Notes under the pieces: generated by a model
The model's input: only the letters and a program-made list of their open reading frames with translations
Told to the model about the DNA's origin: nothing
Databases searched by the model: none
In this document: piece after piece, positions 48,801 to 60,619 of the stretch
Layout of the letters: each line of letters begins with the position of its first letter
How positions within the stretch are numbered: the stretch's first letter is position 1
Translations under genes and position numbers: made by a program
Assembly: GCA_024195265.1 (NCBI GenBank)
Contig: JAJLRJ010000001.1
Coordinates: forward strand, 54,561,702 to 54,625,701
Source: Dendrophyllia cribrosa
Taxonomy: Eukaryota; Cnidaria; Anthozoa; Scleractinia; Dendrophylliidae
Length of the DNA: 64,000 nucleotides
Reading direction: 5' to 3'

Positions 48801-49290
48801 AATGTGATGACTTAATCCCCTGTAGTATTATTTTTCTTTGTACTTAAATAGCGAGATGATCAAAATGCACTTAAAAGCTTTCCCCTGTTTCTTTTATTCA
48901 TTTTATTTCTATTATCATTTATTTTTCATCTTTGCCTTTCAACTGCTATTGATTGAGACTCTCATTGTTTGTTATAAGCCAGTCTAAATTTCAATTCGAT
49001 CCGGAAAGAATGGATGAAGAGTCACTTTGTGAATATGCCACTGCAAATTACAGTTGCTCCCAAAATACCAAAAACACATTAATTGTGTTTTCAAAAAAAC
49101 AACAAATCACGATGATTATTTTTTTTATCGATTTTTCGCAAAGTACAAGGGAAGACCTTGAAGACGTTTCATTGACTTTTTCTTTTCTTTTCCGTGCTGG
49201 CCATCCGATATCCAAAACAAATGTTGATTGCTATAGTTTTAAGACTGTGACAGTGCACCAGCTGATAAATCGCGTTTTTATAATTATGAT

Positions 49291-49357
49291 CAGGAGCTTG
49301 GTTTAAGCTTGGTTTAAGCTTGTTTTAAGCTTGGTTTAAGCTTGATTTAAGCTTTCT
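49291..49357 (+). repeat. 11-bp tandem repeat
   Basis: Six units of AGCTTGGTTTA with single-base variants, each containing the HindIII-type site AAGCTT. Confidence 0.8.
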
Positions 49358-49766
49358 TTAGTATCCTGAAATAGGAAGAATAAATCGCCAAAAGTTTTGA
49401 AAGCCGCAAAAGAGACAAAATAACCGGCTTAAAAAGTGAAAATTCTACAGAAAAACAATTTTGATTTCTTGACCGCCTGTCATTAAATAAAATTTGATTA
49501 ACTATATCCTTGCAATCCTGTGCTTTATCTCCAAACTTCTGCTTGTTTTGCTCTATATTATCTTTTTATCCAATTAAATTGTATATTTGGTGGTATTTAA
49601 TGATATAACATGAACTGTAAGGTAGATGAAATTTTGTTATTTGGTTGCTTTTTAGTAACTCTCTGTATCAAATAACATGGATCTGAACTCGCGTACCTGT
49701 TTTTGCTGATTCAGCTATTTTTATATTGCAGTGCATATTTAGGGACGATCGCTGTCTGTAACTAAC

Positions 49767-52700
49767 ATGGACCCCGGGCTTGTGTACCTGTTACAGCTGA
49801 TTAAGTTTTACCTGCTTAAAGGTCACGTGTGGTGGCACATGCCGCTGGTACTGACCATGGCTTACACGCTGTTCGTCAGGGAGCGACTCCTGGATCATGC
49901 GCTCTTTGATTCGTACCCAGACCCTCTACCTCAAGTCAAACGGAGGTGCAATGACCCGGTGTTAGGTACGTCGGCTAGAAATGACACTTTATTACATTAT
50001 GCAGTGAGTTACGTTCTATATATATATACGTTATACGTTATATATACGTTATATATATATCATATATTTAAGTGTCGTAAACTTAAAAACCTGGCTTAGC
50101 TTTAACTTCGTCTTCAGTGTCACCTCGTTTTTCAAAAAGGCTGTTAGAGAACACCCCATGCTTGTCCTCAGAGCCGCTTGGCCCTCTTAGCCTCATTCTC
50201 AGGCTCGGTCGGCTAAGAGGGCCAGGTGGTTCTGGGAACGAAAATGGGAAGACTCGCTACTGATTGCCACTGATCGCTACAAAAACATGTTAAAGTCACG
50301 TGATCTGCTACGGGGTGGGGGGGGGGTCTCTTGCCGCCATTTTGAATTCCTAGAAGACACTGGGAGGAGACGCAAGGAACTCCTTTTTGCCTCTTTCTTT
50401 AATTCTTGTATTTTTCTCTCCAGGTGATGGTTATATAGGCTGCTTTAAAGCATCATCGCTCGGTTTTTACGTTGATCACTGGTTTTTAGCTTCAGTGACT
50501 CCCGAGAATTGCATTGCCAAGTGTAAAACTAACATGTTTTCATACGCTGCTTTACATAAAGGCAAAAGGTATGTTCATATGAGCATAGTTAATAGACAAA
50601 CTGGTTATGAAACTCAGTCAGTCCTTTGTTATATGTTTTTGTTCTCCATTTCTTTTGTTCGTTTGCCTTGACCCTGCACAAAACACAACACAAAAGGTAT
50701 TGAAATGCATATGAGCAACTGACCAGGAGAAACATTTGGGCTCACACGTTAAACAAAACAATGTGCAGGGTCACGGTTTGTTCAACATAAAACAAAGCAG
50801 CTTTGTACACTCTTTTTGAAATTTGTTAAGCTTCATAACCAGTTTGTTCTATTTATTATGATATGAGTCGCAAACATGAAATAGTAGTTTGTCACTAAGA
50901 GTTGTCTTATCCCGAGCGGAAATGATGAAAACCGGAACAAACTGGAGAGACGGAAATGTCTCCGCTTGTTGTGGCTTCGCTTAGTGTTTAAGTTTTAGAA
51001 ATTGCACGAAAAATCTTACCATTTGAGAAACAAATAAGTTTATAGCTGATCTTGTAATTACTTTGAGTCTAAAATGTTTTTTTATAGAGTGAAAATGGTC
51101 CTCATCGAATTGTTGACTTAATAGAGGGGGAACTTCTTGAAGACGACCAGCCAGTTACAAACTGTCAGGAAAGTTGGTCACCTAGGAGAGGTGGTAGTTT
51201 TTTAGAGTACTCAAACACAGTAATTTGAGTGGGATAAAAACTGCGCTTTCATGGACAACCCAGTGACGTGGTAGCTTAATAGAGTTTGTCCTATACAAGG
51301 GAAACTCGCACGGGGAGGTTAGACTGTTAATGAAACGACTTTCATTTTATACTTAGATGCACAGTATAAATCATTTAAAATTTGTTTTAGATGCTACTGT
51401 GTTGTGGAATATGAATCAACAATGAAGGCTAAAGAGTGCAAATGTCGAAAAAAGTGTAAAGGGAATGAGAAGAAGCGTTGTGGTGGCGCTAAACATTTTT
51501 CCCTCTACAAAACATGTAAGTCAACCGTCATTTGTTGGTTGTTTTAATTTTTTTAGCTTTCTTGTAGTATATTTTGCAATTTAAGATGATTTAAGTATTT
51601 TTCATTTCATTTTTTATTAAATTTGACTGAGTTTTGTTACTTTACTTACATTATGGAATTCCAAGAAGGCAGATCCAAGATGGCGGCTATTCGGAATGAT
51701 GACGCAATTTCCGCATCGTATGACGTTTCACGTCACGTGTTTCCCTTAACTTAAAGTTTTTGTGACGTTCTATAAACCCTCCACGCCTTATAGCAATAGC
51801 TTTTATTTTGTAGAAGTTACGGGAATCCGCCCACCCCGGGGCCGGTCGCAAAGACCATAAAAGGTCCGGTCTGAATGGTGTTAAATGCGGGATAACTTAT
51901 TACATACTACATGTACATGAACTCAAGGCATGAAATTAATTCCGCAGTAAAATTATAGCTGGTTTATTGCAGTTGAAAAGCAAACATTAAATTTAAAACA
52001 AGCTCTTTAAATGTTATAACGAGGAAAAAAGGAGTAATGCATTTCTTACCAGTGGTTATGTCATCGCATGGGTCCGGGTAATTTAAAATTTATTTTCACC
52101 GGTACTTTCAAAGTTCTAAGAATTGCCCAATTCGAGGCAAGATCGAGCGAGTAGTTATAGTGGTGGCGGCATTCACGTTACGGCATTCCGTAATATTGTC
52201 TGTATGTTATAACTATAGTTGCTTTGCTTGTAGTGTAGGTTATTGGAATGTACGGCAATTGGAAAGTTGAGAAGACTGTGAAATGAAATCCGGAATGCAA
52301 CGAAGATTATTAAAACTACTGATAATTTCTCCACGTTACTCACATTCAGTATCTGTTGTGTTTTTTATATTTTACAGATGTCTGTACAGATAGAATGAAA
52401 GAAGCTCGTACAATCGATGGCACGTGCAATGACCTGAACAACACAGCTGCTGGAAGTAGGTTGTACCGGTTTGGCAGGAACGTCCCTCTTGAATACGTCC
52501 ACACCAGACCAGGAGATCTTCTCAAGCCCAATCCACGAATTCTAGCCACAACGTAAGTTTATCAGATGAACTCTCTAGAATTGAAAAAGGCCTTTCTACG
52601 TAAAATATAGCGAGCGGCATGTCCTAATAAACAAAACTATAGTATGTACCAAATTATCAAGAAGTGATATCTTTGTTACTGGGTAGAATAACAATATGCT

Positions 52701-53665
52701 TGTTTTAATACAAAATAATACAACAACACCATGAAAAAGTAATCAACCAATTATTGAATGAGGAACAAGACATGGTCTGTTCTAGCCCATTTTGGAAACG
52801 GAAATGGTAATTCAAGCAGTTTAAGGCCTGGGTTTAAAGTCTGTTCCGAAGATATGGTTGACACTTAATATCTTCGGCTAGATTGCCTAGACCAGGTTGA
52901 AATTTTCCCTGAATGTAAATCTTGACGTCTTCTTCTGCTTAATGCATAAGTTTGGTCACGTGACATGTCACGTGATCAAAATTTAAAAATTAAGCAAATT
53001 GGCGATATGCCAGCCAATTTTCTTTGTATAGTTGAATACTGATTAGCTTTTCCGATGGAGGTTTAACATATCTAACCTTCTACGTTTGGAGGATTGCCTC
53101 CAGTTTTAAAATTACAGTTATAGATAATCAAAAGTTGAATTTTGGACTTAAAAATGATCTTTGTCCTCACAAATATTTACATAAGCAAAGCCCATTAAAC
53201 GATGTCCATCTGTTGTTTCTAAGGAGCTTTACGGCGTTTTAGCGAGTTTATGTTTTACTGGTTTGACTTCTGTGACTTCATCTAAAAGCGCCAAAAACTA
53301 CCTTTAATTGATCCCAATTGTTCCAAAACTTCACTCGAGTGAAGTGCGAGACCGTTTCTTTGCATCTCACATTTAGCTCTAAAACCGCAGTCATCGCCTA
53401 GAAAAAAGGGTCAAAAAGGATAAATACAACCAGAAAATTAAAACTTCTCGCTTCCTTCTATTCGCTGTAACACGAGTGTGGATAAGGGCGGTCGTTAGCT
53501 TGGCTTAGCAGACATCTAGGCCGTTCGGCTCAAAATCTTCTCTTTGGGGAGGGACCGAGCAAAACAACCGTTGCAAAAAACTGAATTCGCACTCGTGTCC
53601 CTCCCCGACCTGTTCTAAATCTGCATCAGCGACGCAACAGAACAGAGGTGTCATTAGCTTAATAA

Positions 53666-53701
<36 letters not shown>

Positions 53702-56700
53702 CTTTATTTGAGTGTCAAAGTACAGTACTAGTTAGCTTACTAGCTAATTGTGGACACTAAAAAAAAGTAAAAATAAATATGAATTATGCTAAGATAAGTT
53801 AAGCTTAATTGTTTCTGTGCTGATTTGCAGGTTGTTGGAGCGTAACACGTTTAAAGAAGTTCCTTGGTTGAATCTATTCGGGGTGGCCTGGGTTCAGTTT
53901 ATGGTACATGACTGGTTTGATCACGGCACGGCGGTGAAGGAAAATAAGATTAGAGTTCCTCTTACAAAGAACGACCCGCTGTTTCAAACAATGAAAGGTA
54001 ATTTTAAGTGTATTACGACATGTCAATACTAATACTATCTTTGTACAATATTTTTTCAGGGATATCCAATTTAGCTAGGCTAGTTTAAATGGAGCTCATC
54101 CACAACATTGGTGTAATTATCACTAACAAAAGGCACCCGTGCGACTGCTTCTCAACACACAATTTTCCCCTGATCGAATAAGTAAAGAAAACACCCTTTT
54201 ATGTTAGCTTACATGAAGTATGTATTTACTAGGATCACTTACTCGCAGTGAAAATCACGGCGAATAGTCTGAGATCGACCTGAATAACTCGACTTGGTGG
54301 CAGCCAAAAGTTGTCATTACATCGTCAACTTGTAGTATTGCTAATACCCCAACTGTATAGTGATCCTAACGCGTACCCCCAGCATTTTGGTAGGTTTTAT
54401 GTCAGATCTTCGATGATTACTTACACACCTGGATGGAGACAAAAATCAGAGCAAAATATTTTGCCATTGAAGAGTAGGGTACAGTTTTTAAAATCTCCAG
54501 TATCTCCCAATATTTTTACCGGGGCAGGATGTTGCTTTATAGTTCAAATAATTCTTGCATAACCGACAATTCAAATAATAATTAATCCATCTGCGATCTC
54601 TAATGAGATTAAACTGACTAGTTATAGAATCCAACTTATTTACCACTTCGACATAACTCTTCCAATATTTCAAACTAAGAAATTTTTAAAAAATCCTTTG
54701 TTTTATATCTTTAAAAGCCAACAAAGATACTCCATTCAATCAAAATATCGTCATGATCTAATTTCAGGCAACATGAAAGTTTCTCGTACAAAACCTGATA
54801 CGTGCGGAACTAAAGACGATGCAGTACCTCCAGCGTATCAAAATGACGTCACACACTGGTGGGACGGCTCCCAGTTGTACGGTAGTGACAAAGAAACGCA
54901 TGCGCGAGTTCGGTCCTTTGTTCAGGGTAAACTGAAGGTTGATGATGACGGCTTCTTACCTGTGGATCGCAAGACCAATATTGACATAACTGGTAATCCA
55001 ATGATTTTATAAATGAAGGGTGTGCAATACATGCTGTTATTGGTTGGAATCCAAGTCTAATATGGCTTTTCGAGAAATGGAATATTCTAATAAATAAAGG
55101 AAATATAACTCGTGCTCTAATTGATTAGCAGGCATTTGAAATTTGGTTTGTGATTGTGTGTCCTGGCGAAGAGGGCCGATAAATTTCGACTTATTTACGA
55201 AATAAGTATGTCAGGCTCGCAGCACTAAGAGTGTGATATGGCCACAAGGTTGTTTTCGTCAGCTTTATTGATGGCTTCCCTTGAATACGTGAAAAGTCTG
55301 CGTGAAACTTGTGAGTTTTTTGCGATTTGCAAAACTTGATCCCAAACCTCCCTATAACACACGCAATGTACAATAGCTTTATTTTACCGATATTTGGTTA
55401 TGCTGTCACCATCTGGGGTGACAAGTTTAACGCCACTCTCATGGATGATTTTCAACTGTTGCAAAACAAGGCTGCACTTGGTTGGCAAACCCTTGCAAAA
55501 CGGCGCTGGCTGCTCCATCGCTATGTCCTCATTTATACATTTGTTAATGAGCTGATCGATTTTAATCTTGATATTTCAAGAAATTTTAACATCCATTCAT
55601 ATAATACAACAAATAAGAACAATTTTCATCTTCCTAGAGTTCAAAGAAACGCATTTTTTTATCAAGGAATTGCCGAATGGAACATTATAAAACAGTCTGT
55701 GAGGAATACAAACTCACTTTTAGTTTTTAAACAAAATGCAAAGGACCTTGTTTTTGCTAAATTTTTAAAGTATTTTAACTTTTTTTTTTTCGATTTGCAG
55801 TGCCCCACTGAAAAACACCTTGGTGATGTGGGCACCCTGGATAAATATTGTTATTATTATTATAAAATTATTATTATGGATGTTCTTTCATTTCATTGCA
55901 ATAGAGAGTGCGAAATGTTTAAGACCTACTGTAGTAATTTTTATTTAATTAAAAAATCATTGCACTATTGCAAGGGTTTCTCGAATTTTTTTTTTTTTGC
56001 ATTTTGTATACGACTTCAAGGGTAAAACAGAAATATATCTCTCCTTAGGATTCTCTAAAAACTGGTGGGTTGGATTAAGCATTCTTCACAACTTGTTCAC
56101 AAGAGAGCACAACTTGATCTGTGACATGCTGCTACAGCATCACCCTGACTGGGCAGATGATGATGATCGGCTTTTCCAAACCGCGAGGTATGAAATTGCG
56201 ATGCATTTAAAGACCGGGGTTTTTTGTCATAAGATAAAGCATTATCAATAGATGACATGATGACGTCATATGACATGGTAACTAGTTACGTAATGATCTC
56301 CAAACAGCCACCATTTCAGTCCATGATGTTAGAAGAGCGACAAAATTGACTCAAACGTAATCAAAGCCGATAGCGTCTTGCGTTTTCCCGGTTTACATGT
56401 GTGACGCAAAAACGCATCAGCACAAGCACGAGAAAGTGAAACGATGATCGTTTACTTGCAAAGCAAAATAAAACAAGCAAAGAGAACAGAACAAACAAAA
56501 ATGCGGTCACAAGTTGTCAGCGTACATTTATTTCAGGGATTCAACAGAATTAGGCGCCAAAAGGCAGTCGCGCTAAAATGTTGCCACGCCGCGCATGCGT
56601 TTGTAAACATCCTAATGCTTATGCTTGATATTTCAATGTGTCATTTTCATACGTCTATTAGCTCTCGAATCGAAAATTAAGTGAGACTAAGTTTAAAGAG

Positions 56701-59700
56701 AGGAGAGCTGCATTGACGTTTATTGAGATAGATTGCTTTAAAAAACTACTGTATCGCAGATCTAAGAAAAGTATTGTACCATTTATACAACAGACTCATA
56801 AACACAGCTCAGATAGTCCAGATTCATACACTGGAATGGACTGGTGCAATACTGAACACGGATTTCATTCATGAGTCCCAAATAGGCCAATGGTACGGCA
56901 AGCTGAGTCCAAGGATAATGAAGCTACTGAAGGGAATAAATGTTACTCTTGGGGCAAACAGTTTTCCTGTTCACCAAGGAAACCCGCCAGACTACAGAGG
57001 AGTCCCTTTTTCTTTGACTGAAGAATTCGTTGCTGTGTACCGAATGCACTCATTGTTGCCAGACTACATTGCTATGCGTGAAATGAAGACAGGTACGAAC
57101 GTTATTATGCACTATACCCTGACAACTCTGTTATCTGCAGTGATGAGTTCATAAATTCATAAAAGTTTACGCGGCATAGAGCAAAAACAATGTCGCAATG
57201 TGTGGTCAATAATTTATTTGAATTTTTCTCCTTCTAAAGGAAAATTACTACACGTGATTGACAATCTGAGTTTAAGAAAATCAAATTTCATCTCCCTCTC
57301 TTTTACCCAACGTTAAAAGACGATTGGTAGATTTTTAGCAAATATAGCAAAGGCCAAACCTTCTAAAGCACCGTACCTTATCGGAATAGCTGTCCTTTAT
57401 TTAGTGAGAAATGACAACCTACCGTAAAATGCCGGTTATAAGCCCACCCGGTTAAAGGTCATAAGTTTGGTAACAAAACATATTTCCGATTATACCCCCC
57501 TCCCAAATATAAACACACCAAAGTTCCTTAATAACAATTCTTTACAACAATTAACAACAAATTAACTAAAACAACTCTTCTTTATCGCAACATATTTGCT
57601 TGCCGGCCAAAAAAACCCTTACGAAGTTGTAAAAGCCCAGAGCTTATATGCCCAGGACATTCAGTTCCTCCATTTGACACCCTATGAAGAAATATTAACA
57701 CTCGACAATTATCATTGTATAAACCAGCGTTAAATAATGTACCACTGGAAAAGTCGAACTTGCTATTTTTTACACAGGTAAATTGAATGGAAATAAGTAT
57801 AGCCTTCCAAAGTTCTCCTTTGACAATGCTCGAAGCGTGTTTGATAATAATGAGTTAGATGATGTTCTGTTCACATTCGGAGTGGAGAAATCAGGCCAGC
57901 TGGTGTTACATAACTATCCAAAAACACTGATGAACCTAAAGATACCAAAACATCAAGGAGGAGGAAGAAAGGTAAGTAACCAAGTAACCAAAATATATTG
58001 AGCCTCCTTCGAAGGCAACTATATCAGGCTAATTACATGGCTAATAATATACATGAAAAAATTACTCGATTCTGATTGGCTAAGAGCAGTGCAGCTCAAG
58101 TGTAACACCAGTGCAAAGTGTGACACCAGTGCAAAAAGTGTAACACCAGTGCAAATTACAAATCGAAAAAAAAAATTTTTTTTCTTTTTTTTTTGTCAAA
58201 AAAAAAAATTCTAAAAAAAAATTTTTGCAAAAAAAAAAAATTTCCAAACAAAAATGGATGCAAATTTTTTCATGTATAATTATTAATAAGTAATCATACG
58301 GTTTTCTCGTTCAATTTGGGATTAATTTGCACTTGTGAGTTTTTCAAAAAGCTCAAATTGCACTCGCCGCTTGAGCTTTTTGAAAAACTCACTCATGCAA
58401 ATTAATCCCAAATTGAACTCGAAACCGTATGATTACCTATACAAATTTCAGCCCCGCTCTCCGCACAAAACCTCTTCAAAAGGCCTTTGCGTTTACATCT
58501 TGAAAGTTCATCCGGGCCGAAATATCAGTTTCAGCCCGAGCCGGCCAAACGAGTTGAAAATCCCCATGCAATCGCAATCAATTTTCAGCCGGGATGGAAA
58601 TTTTCCGTTGTCGTACGGAATCGCAGTGATTTCTGTGCAAAAAGATAGCTTCACATGGCATAAGGATTATGACAAAATTTATTCCGATGCCTGGCTAACT
58701 GTAAAGCAGAAAAAAGTGATTTTATTTCATCTCGAAGAATTTCGAGAAGCTATCATGACCAGAATATGTCTGCTGTGAGTGTGGCAATACTGCTTAATTG
58801 AAAGTAAAAAAAGGATACTCTGGCCAAAAATGTGATGTTATCGGCCAAAACCTTATTTTGACGTTTTATGCAATTTGCACTGAGGCATATCAGGGTTGCA
58901 ATTAAATCCCTGATGCAAACTTTATATTCAGGACAACAGTATAGCTCATGAGTAAAATCGCGCAATTTTAAAATCTTTGGCTATCGTATTTATTCTAATA
59001 AACGCGCTGTCTCTAATAAACGCCCCCTTAAAAAGTGGGAAAATTTAATAAACGCCTCTCTCTAATAAACGCCCAGTTTCTAGTAAATTAAAGCCCCCAC
59101 CCCCAAATCTTGCTCGAAAAATGTGTACAATATGAAGAAATCTTAACGTCTTATGTTCCAAACAGAAGTCATAGCGGAGAAATGAAATAAACGCCTCACT
59201 CTAATAAACGCCCCCACTGAAAACGGGGAAATGTAATTAACGCCCGGGGCATTTATTAGAATAAATACAGTATGTTAATCCGTGCTTCTTGGACCTTTCT
59301 TTCAGCGTGTTGATTTGGCGACCATTGACATTTTAAGAGATCGAGAGAGAGGAGTACCACGGTACAACCAGTTTAGACGCTTGTTGAACTTAACAACACC
59401 AGACACTTTTGAGAAACTTACCAATGACACGGTGACTGCGGCAGAACTTAGAGCAGCGTATAATGACAACATCGAGGATGTTGACCTTCTGGTTGGATCA
59501 CTTGCTGAGGCGCGTCCCGAGGGATTCGGGTTTGGTGATACACCGTTTCATCTTTTCTTGTGTATGGCAAACCGCCGACTCAGGACTGACAGGTACATGT
59601 TGCGTTGACGGAACAATCTCTTTCAATTTCCTTTTTAAACTTGGCTGATAAGTGTGTATACAAAGCCCACTTAGTAATAGTGTCCTCAGTTAGCTTGCTG

Positions 59701-60619
59701 TATTACTTTGACACTTTAATAAAGGTATTATTATTAGTTATAACTGGTATCAGCACTCCAATCACAATTTACGAGAGTTAACAAACGATCCCAGAAATCC
59801 CAGCACAGTTAAACTAGTGCTCAGTTTCCGTAAAGTTTTTTAGTTGACGACAAAGAATATGTCATTTTATCAACATAACAATATGTGTCATCTAATAAAA
59901 AGAATAAATATATCCAGGATTTGATTTTTTTAACAGATTTTTATTGCCTATCAAAATAATTTGCACAAATATATAGTACACGCGTACTAACACGAAGATA
60001 ATTCACAGATCAATATTCAAATAAAAGAATAACTGAGCAAACCAAAAAATAAATAACCTACAATACAATACAATACCATAAAAACAGCCTACTATGTAGA
60101 TGAATAGAGATTATTTTAATCACAATTTACGAGAGTTAACAAACGATCCCAGAAATCCTAGCACAGTTAAACTAGTGCTCTGTTTCCGTAAAGTTTTTGA
60201 GTTGACGACAAAGAATATGTCATTTTATCAACGTAACAATATGTATTATGTAATAAAAAGAATAAATATATCCAGGATTTGATGGGTTTTTTTGGGTGTT
60301 TCGTGGTGTTGCGGAGACTATTGTTGGTTAGCTATTGTGTTGTGGTGTGGGTATTGTTTACTTTCTTTTGAATCTTTTGTTTTACGTCATTTGGTGATCG
60401 CAACACCAAGAAACTGCGGGTTTTTTTACTCATTAGTCATTATCTATTCACAGATTTTTGACCATTGATTACAAGGAGGAGTACTACACCAAAGAAGGTC
60501 TGGAGTGGGTTGAAAGCTCCACCATGAAGAAAGTACTGCTGCGTAACTTCCCTGAGGTGACCGGACTGGAAAAAGCCCTGCAGAAAGTTACCAACGCTTT
60601 TTTCGTGTGGAATAAATGA
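49767..60619 (+). CDS. Fatty-acid alpha-dioxygenase-like heme peroxidase with inserted WSC domain (11 exons)
   Basis: Exons: 49767-49965, 50424-50568, 51391-51515, 52378-52552, 53831-53997, 54768-54992, 56049-56187, 56794-57092, 57778-57971, 59306-59592, 60454-60619; phases agree and the product is 706 aa (plant alpha-dioxygenases are about 640). Aa 1-66 resemble the N-terminal membrane-binding part of plant alpha-DOX. Aa 70-155 are a WSC domain (YIGCF, cysteines 73, 96, 100, 116, 118, 131, 137, 145, ending CGG). The peroxidase domain follows: DGTCNDLNN and FGRNVPL, FMVHDWFDH (distal His241), WWDGSQLYGS (301-310), VYRMH (catalytic Tyr474, proximal His477). These enzymes convert fatty acids to 2-hydroperoxides and are relatives of cyclooxygenase (family knowledge). 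Catalytic residues are all present; substrate is not deducible. Confidence 0.92.
53670..53720. repeat. (AAT)n microsatellite abutting a retroelement tail
   Basis: About ten AAT units followed by ACTTTATTTGAGTGTCAAAG, in alpha-dioxygenase intron 4. It is probably the 3' end of a minus-strand non-LTR insertion. Confidence 0.6.
55357..55770 (+). pseudogene. Non-LTR retrotransposon reverse-transcriptase C-terminal fragment
   Basis: An open stretch reads MYNSFILPIFGYAVTIWGD, then LLQNKAALGW, then HSYNTTNKNNFHLPRVQRN and FYQGIAEWN. These are the successive landmarks of the region after the polymerase domain in L2/CR1/jockey-type elements. No catalytic motif is included. The segment ends near a TTATTATTAT tract. 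It lies in intron 6 of the alpha-dioxygenase gene, in the same orientation, and is not spliced into it. Confidence 0.8.
58291..58437. repeat. Imperfect 66-bp palindrome
   Basis: Arms running from TAATCATACGGTTTTCTCG through TTCAATTTGGGATTAATTTG to AAAAAGCTCAA, mirrored with few mismatches. The open frame running through and beyond it to 58778 has no recognisable product. Nearby text 'CGATTCTGATTGGCTAAGAG' and repeats of 'GTGTAACACCAGTGCAAA' (58095-58155) look like the end of a dispersed element. Alpha-dioxygenase intron 9. Confidence 0.6.
58984..59270. mobile_element. TA-flanked MITE with tandem core
   Basis: Inverted ends (T/C)(C/T)GTATTTATTCTAATAAA, flanked by TA. The inside repeats TCTAATAAACGCC four or more times. 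It ends 35 bp before exon 10 of the alpha-dioxygenase gene. Confidence 0.6.
59761..59925 (+). repeat. Direct duplication in intron 10, copy 1
   Basis: 165 bp nearly identical to 60119-60283 (from ATCACAATTTACGAGAG to CCAGGATTTGAT). The copies are offset by 358 bp and the DNA between them is not duplicated. Confidence 0.85.
60119..60283 (+). repeat. Direct duplication in intron 10, copy 2
   Basis: Matches 59761-59925 with about eight to ten substitutions and no obvious indels. It ends 170 bp before the last exon of the alpha-dioxygenase gene. Confidence 0.85.

Larger units (their letters stand above)
30420..49766. other. 19-kb gene desert with repeats
   Basis: No coding exon could be supported on either strand. 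Named repeats are listed separately. Stretches 37400-39000, 42700-45200 and 46900-49280 are AT-rich, apparently unique DNA in which I see nothing specific. A GC-rich block with short inverted repeats lies at 37585-37705, and another at 39890-39990. Confidence 0.5.

Noticed and set aside
48953..49306. 117-codon plus-strand open frame
   Set aside because: Composition typical of AT-rich random frames, no motif, no splice context.
56021..56048. Earlier start of alpha-dioxygenase exon 7 at the AG of 56019-56020
   Set aside because: Its phase is wrong (it creates a stop); the AG at 56047-56048 fits the phase and gives the family-like join DITG-FSKNWW.
56760..56793. Earlier start of exon 8 at the AG of 56758-56759
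   Set aside because: Wrong phase; the AG at 56792-56793 restores the frame and the AR-L-N-AQIV--IHT-EWT segment.
58335..58778. 147-codon open frame in alpha-dioxygenase intron 9
   Set aside because: It begins in a palindrome and has no recognisable domain; probably element DNA.
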